64,000 bases of DNA from PALSA-505 sp036495485 (GTDB lineage Bacteria; Actinomycetota; Actinomycetes; Streptosporangiales; Streptosporangiaceae): contig DASXMU010000272.1 of the NCBI GenBank assembly GCA_036495485.1, positions 1-64,000 of the forward strand, in the 5' to 3' direction. Shown piece by piece: positions 60,894 to 64,000 of this stretch (the first letter of the stretch is position 1; each line of letters opens with the position of its first letter). The position numbers were made by a program, and so were the translations under genes. A model generated the notes under the pieces. It ran no database searches. It was given only the letters and a program-made list of their open reading frames with translations, and was not told where the DNA came from.

Positions 60894-63743
60894 ATGATCA
60901 GCTGGAAAACACGCGTAACGGGCAGTGCCGCAGTCGTCGTTCTATCGTTGGCCGGGTTCTACCTGAGCCCGGCCAAAGGCGCCGTGGGGGCGGCCCATCC
61001 GGCCGGTCTGCATCCGGCGACTGGGGTCGGCTCGTGCACGCTCATAAACTGGGCCAACAAGGACCACCCCATCCCGAATGCCAACTCTGTTCCGCTAGGT
61101 CACCGTCATATGACCTACAAGCCTGACAACTACGACTGCAAGGGCGCCAAGTTCGCCAAGCCAGGCGTGGAGTTCAGGAGCTTCCCGCAGCCGAAGAGCT
61201 TCCATGTCACCAACCGGAAGACGACCGAGATGGTCAGTGCGTGCCACTCGATACAGGTTGGGGGCAGCCAGCGATTCGGCCCGGTAGGTGGCGACAAGGC
61301 GGGACCGTGCGCCAAGCAGCGTGAGACGGTGTGGCAGCCGACCGCCAAGACTAACCCGCTGGCCCCCTTCTTCCCGCCGTTCAAGCATTTCGTGATCATC
61401 ATGCGGGAGAACCACACGTTCGACGACTACCTCGGCGACTGCAAGACCACGATCGCGGCGGACTGCAACGGCCAGGTGGAGAGCACGAACCACATCAGTC
61501 AGGTGCCTGACCTGCACACACTGGCCAAGACCTATGGGCTGGGGGATGCCTACAGCACGGGCACGCAGCCGCCGAGCGGCCCCAACCACTGGTGGCTGTT
61601 CTCCGCCCAGTCATCGTCCAGTTCGCAGCAGCAGTCCTATCCGACCGCCACCGGCACCGAGTTCGACCGCTTGCTGGGCGGTGACTCGGGCCCATCCGGG
61701 GAGGGCACCAACCCATGCACCGCTCAGACCGGCACGGGTAGCGGCACCAGCCCCTACACCATGGTCCTGAACGGGGACTTCTACTGGATGCTCAACTCCG
61801 GCAGCGGGTACTGGCGCAACCCCGCGACGAACAAACTCGAGGTGCTGCCGGTGGATCGCCCCGGCACGACCATCCCGGAGGAACTCCACTACAACGAGTT
61901 CACCTGCCAAGGTCAGAGCATCCCCGACACGACCGTCGGGAGCGCCTTCACGAACTTCGTCTCCACGAACGGGCTGCCGGCCTACTCCTACGTCGAGCTG
62001 TTCAACGACCATCCCGGTAGTTTCCAGGACATCCCGACCAACGACTCCGAGACGAACACGATCGTCAACTCGATCATGAGCAACCCGGCCACCAAGGACA
62101 ACACGCTCATCGTGATCTCGGAGGACGACACCCAGAACGGCAACAACGGTCCCGACCACGTCAGCAACACCTTCCGCGTGCCGCTGGTGGTCGTGGGATC
62201 GCCGACGTTTGTGAAGCAGCACTACATCTCGCATGTCGCCTACACGACGAGCAACGTGCTTGCCGCGATGGAACGCGTCATGGAGAACGTCCACTCGGGC
62301 ATCATCAACCCCAATGACGACCTGGCCCTGTCAACGTTCCCCATGACGACCGCCGATCAGTCGGCGCTCGCCGACCCTCTGGAGGACTTCTGGGTCCAGG
62401 GCTCCACCCCGCTGTCGGCCATGGCCACCGGCACGCCGACGACGGGCAACGCGCCGCTCAACGTGTCGTTCAGCGGCTCGGCCACCGGCGGCACGGCTCC
62501 GTACTCCTATAGCTGGAACTTCGGCGACGGGTCGACGAGCACGGCCCAGAATCCCGTCCACACCTACACCAGCGCCGGGACATTCACCGCGACCCTGACC
62601 GTCACCGACAGTGCCTCACCAGCCCACACGGCCACGGCGAGCGTCACCACCAACGTCAACGCCGTCGGCAACCCGCTGCAGGCCACCGCCGGCGCCGTAC
62701 CGACGTCCGGCCAGATCCCGGTGAACGTCGCCTTCACCGGGACCGCCACAGGCGGGACCCCGCCCTACTCCTATAGCTGGAACTTCGGCGATGGATCCGT
62801 CTTGAGCACGGCCCAGAATCCCAGCCACAGCTACACCACCGCCGCGACCTACATGGCGACCCTGACCGTCACCGACAGTGCCTCACCAGCCCACACAGCC
62901 AGCTCCAGCGTCACCATCACCGCCACGCCCGTCCAGGGGGCGCCGCCAGGCCCGCCACAAAACCTGACCGCGACCGCGGGTAATGGTCAGGTCACCCTGA
63001 ACTGGCAGGCCCCGGCCACCAATGGGGGCGTCAACATCACCTCCTACAAGGTGTACCGGGGGCTGACGAGCGGCAGTGAGAAGCTGCTGACCAACGGTGG
63101 CTGCAGCGGCCTCGGCGCCGTCCTCACCTGCACCGACACCGGCCTCACCAGTGGCCAGCCCTACTTCTACAAGGTCACCGCCGTGAATGCGATCGGCGAG
63201 GGGGCGCAGAGCAACGAGGCCACGGCCACGCCCACCGGCGGCAGTTGCACGCCAGCGCAGTTGCTCGGCAACCCCGGGTTCGAGAACGGCAGTTCCAGTC
63301 CCTCACCCTGGACGGTCACCTCGACCCACACGCCTCTCTCGGTGATCAGCGACAGCTCCCTGGAGCCGCCACACGGCGGAACGTGGGACGCCTGGCTCGA
63401 CGGCTGGGGCACCACCACCACCGACAACCTCTCCCAGACGCTCACGCTGCCGAGTGGGTGCAGCACCTACAAGTTCAGCTACTGGCTGCACATCAACACG
63501 GCCGAAACCAGCACGACCACCGCGTTCGACACGCTGAAGGTGCAGGTGCTCAACAGTTCCGGCACGGTCCTGACCACCCTGCACACCTACTCCAACCTCG
63601 ACCACAACACCGGATACGCCCAGCACAGCTTCTCGCTGAGCAACTACGCCGGGCAGAAGATCACGCTGAAGTTCACCGGTAAGGAGGACTTCGAACTGCA
63701 GACGTCGTTCGTCATCGACGACACCGCGGTCAACACGAGCTGA
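60894..63743 (+). CDS. Secreted phosphoesterase with PKD and Fn3 domains
   Basis: A 949-residue exported protein. After a signal peptide (Lys/Arg near residue 5, hydrophobic 8-30) residues 160-500 form a phosphoesterase domain of the phospholipase C/acid phosphatase family: FVIIMRENHTFDDYLGDC holds the metal-binding Glu-Asn, and VISEDDTQNG with GPDHVSNTFRVP the Asp and His. Two near-identical PKD domains follow (residues 510-595 and 600-685, YSYSWNFGDGS), then a fibronectin type III domain (690-780) and a C-terminal jelly-roll-like domain. The duplicated DNA is at about 62490-62650 and 62755-62910. It probably cleaves phosphate esters outside the cell. AGGAG precedes the ATG. Confidence 0.85.
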   Translation: MISWKTRVTGSAAVVVLSLAGFYLSPAKGAVGAAHPAGLHPATGVGSCTLINWANKDHPIPNANSVPLGHRHMTYKPDNYDCKGAKFAKPGVEFRSFPQPKSFHVTNRKTTEMVSACHSIQVGGSQRFGPVGGDKAGPCAKQRETVWQPTAKTNPLAPFFPPFKHFVIIMRENHTFDDYLGDCKTTIAADCNGQVESTNHISQVPDLHTLAKTYGLGDAYSTGTQPPSGPNHWWLFSAQSSSSSQQQSYPTATGTEFDRLLGGDSGPSGEGTNPCTAQTGTGSGTSPYTMVLNGDFYWMLNSGSGYWRNPATNKLEVLPVDRPGTTIPEELHYNEFTCQGQSIPDTTVGSAFTNFVSTNGLPAYSYVELFNDHPGSFQDIPTNDSETNTIVNSIMSNPATKDNTLIVISEDDTQNGNNGPDHVSNTFRVPLVVVGSPTFVKQHYISHVAYTTSNVLAAMERVMENVHSGIINPNDDLALSTFPMTTADQSALADPLEDFWVQGSTPLSAMATGTPTTGNAPLNVSFSGSATGGTAPYSYSWNFGDGSTSTAQNPVHTYTSAGTFTATLTVTDSASPAHTATASVTTNVNAVGNPLQATAGAVPTSGQIPVNVAFTGTATGGTPPYSYSWNFGDGSVLSTAQNPSHSYTTAATYMATLTVTDSASPAHTASSSVTITATPVQGAPPGPPQNLTATAGNGQVTLNWQAPATNGGVNITSYKVYRGLTSGSEKLLTNGGCSGLGAVLTCTDTGLTSGQPYFYKVTAVNAIGEGAQSNEATATPTGGSCTPAQLLGNPGFENGSSSPSPWTVTSTHTPLSVISDSSLEPPHGGTWDAWLDGWGTTTTDNLSQTLTLPSGCSTYKFSYWLHINTAETSTTTAFDTLKVQVLNSSGTVLTTLHTYSNLDHNTGYAQHSFSLSNYAGQKITLKFTGKEDFELQTSFVIDDTAVNTS

Positions 63744-63758
63744 CAGCCTGGGAAGAGA

Positions 63759-63788
63759 GTGGCCGGCCGGTGCCACCCGGCCGGCCAC
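63759..63788 (+). terminator. Strong GC-rich hairpin terminator
   Basis: Perfect 12-bp stem GTGGCCGGCCGG/CCGGCCGGCCAC around a 6-base loop, 16 bp after the phosphoesterase stop. No T-tract. Confidence 0.75.
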
Positions 63789-63841
63789 CCTCTGGTAAAT
63801 GACCGCGAAGCGGGGCGGCGGGCCGTGGCAGGATGGCGAGG

Positions 63842-64000
63842 GTGAAATTCTTACGGCGGTTCGCGTTGTCCTGCATTGGTCTTCCCCGGCTGGCGATGGC
63901 CGCCGCGCCGCTGGCAGTGGTGGCCGTCTGCGGGGCCGCCCTCCCCGCCGTGTCCGGCGCCGCCCCGGCGGGCACCAGGGTTCCGCCCTGGTCTCGCCGC
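63842..64000 (+). CDS. Secreted protein, 3' truncated
   Basis: The last 159 bp open a frame beginning VKFLRRFALSCIGLPRLAM and a long hydrophobic run with an AxA-like end (VSGAAPA), a typical Sec signal peptide. GTG at 63842 has AGGA eight bases upstream; an ATG at 63833 is in frame. The mature protein is outside the window. Confidence 0.55.
   Translation, partial: MKFLRRFALSCIGLPRLAMAAAPLAVVAVCGAALPAVSGAAPAGTRVPPWSRR

Noticed and set aside
63730..63975. Open frame of 81 codons on the minus strand at the right edge
   Set aside because: It runs over a strong terminator and against a plus-strand signal-peptide gene.

Overview
The window is high-GC actinomycete DNA. It has GTG and ATG starts, many 4-bp stop/start overlaps, rare TTA codons and actinobacterial gene families such as CYP105-type P450 with small ferredoxin, DUF6157 and DUF6916. 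I cannot name the genus. No rRNA, tRNA, CRISPR array, transposase or integrase was seen.

About 0.84-52.2 kb looks like one biosynthetic gene cluster for a hybrid nonribosomal peptide/trans-AT polyketide of the leinamycin family. The core is two giant proteins. The first (9878-22489) reads carrier-Cy-Cy-A(Cys)-PCP-Ox (thiazole formation), KS0-ACP, KS-KR-ACP, KS. The second (28134-47543) completes the split module (DH-ACP-KR), then reads KS-ECH-ACP, KS-DH-KR-ACP, KS-KR-ACP and KS-ACP-ACP, and ends in DUF-SH-TE. The SH domain is a PLP-dependent tryptophanase-like C-S lyase, the hallmark of leinamycin-type sulfur installation. No module has an acyltransferase; malonyl units must come from the discrete AT-ER protein (48964-51285). 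A complete beta-branching set is present: donor ACP, decarboxylating KS, HMG-CoA synthase, discrete ECH1, and an ECH2-like domain embedded in the second synthase. The starter appears to be made by an AMP ligase, a PLP decarboxylase and an ACP (4419-7448), which suggests a decarboxylated amino acid, not the A/PCP-loaded D-alanine of leinamycin. Tailoring or support genes are a P450 and ferredoxin, a truncated globin, a JmjC/cupin-like protein, an alpha/beta hydrolase with a Cys nucleophile, a type II thioesterase, a VOC protein, an SRPBCC protein, and an FAD enzyme with two membrane proteins.

The only regulator in the window is a Crp/Fnr protein (51313-52050), upstream of and probably co-transcribed with AT-ER. 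Reading the intergenic regions I found six related 16-bp palindromes (roughly YGCTCA-N4-TGANCR). They lie upstream of the RDD gene, in four divergent promoter regions (SRPBCC/ligase, VOC/synthase 1, globin/P450, cupin/DUF6157) and upstream of the regulator itself. They are good candidates for its operators and would set the cluster limits near 0.84 and 52.2 kb.

Outside the cluster, the left edge holds the end of a solute-binding protein. On the right, an AT-rich intergenic region leads to an unrelated set: a 1337-aa exported Ig-like/beta-helix protein, three tandem Tail Collar (MdpB-like) proteins, a GNAT acetyltransferase, a DUF6916 protein, a MATE transporter, a secreted phosphoesterase with PKD and Fn3 domains, and the first residues of another secreted protein.
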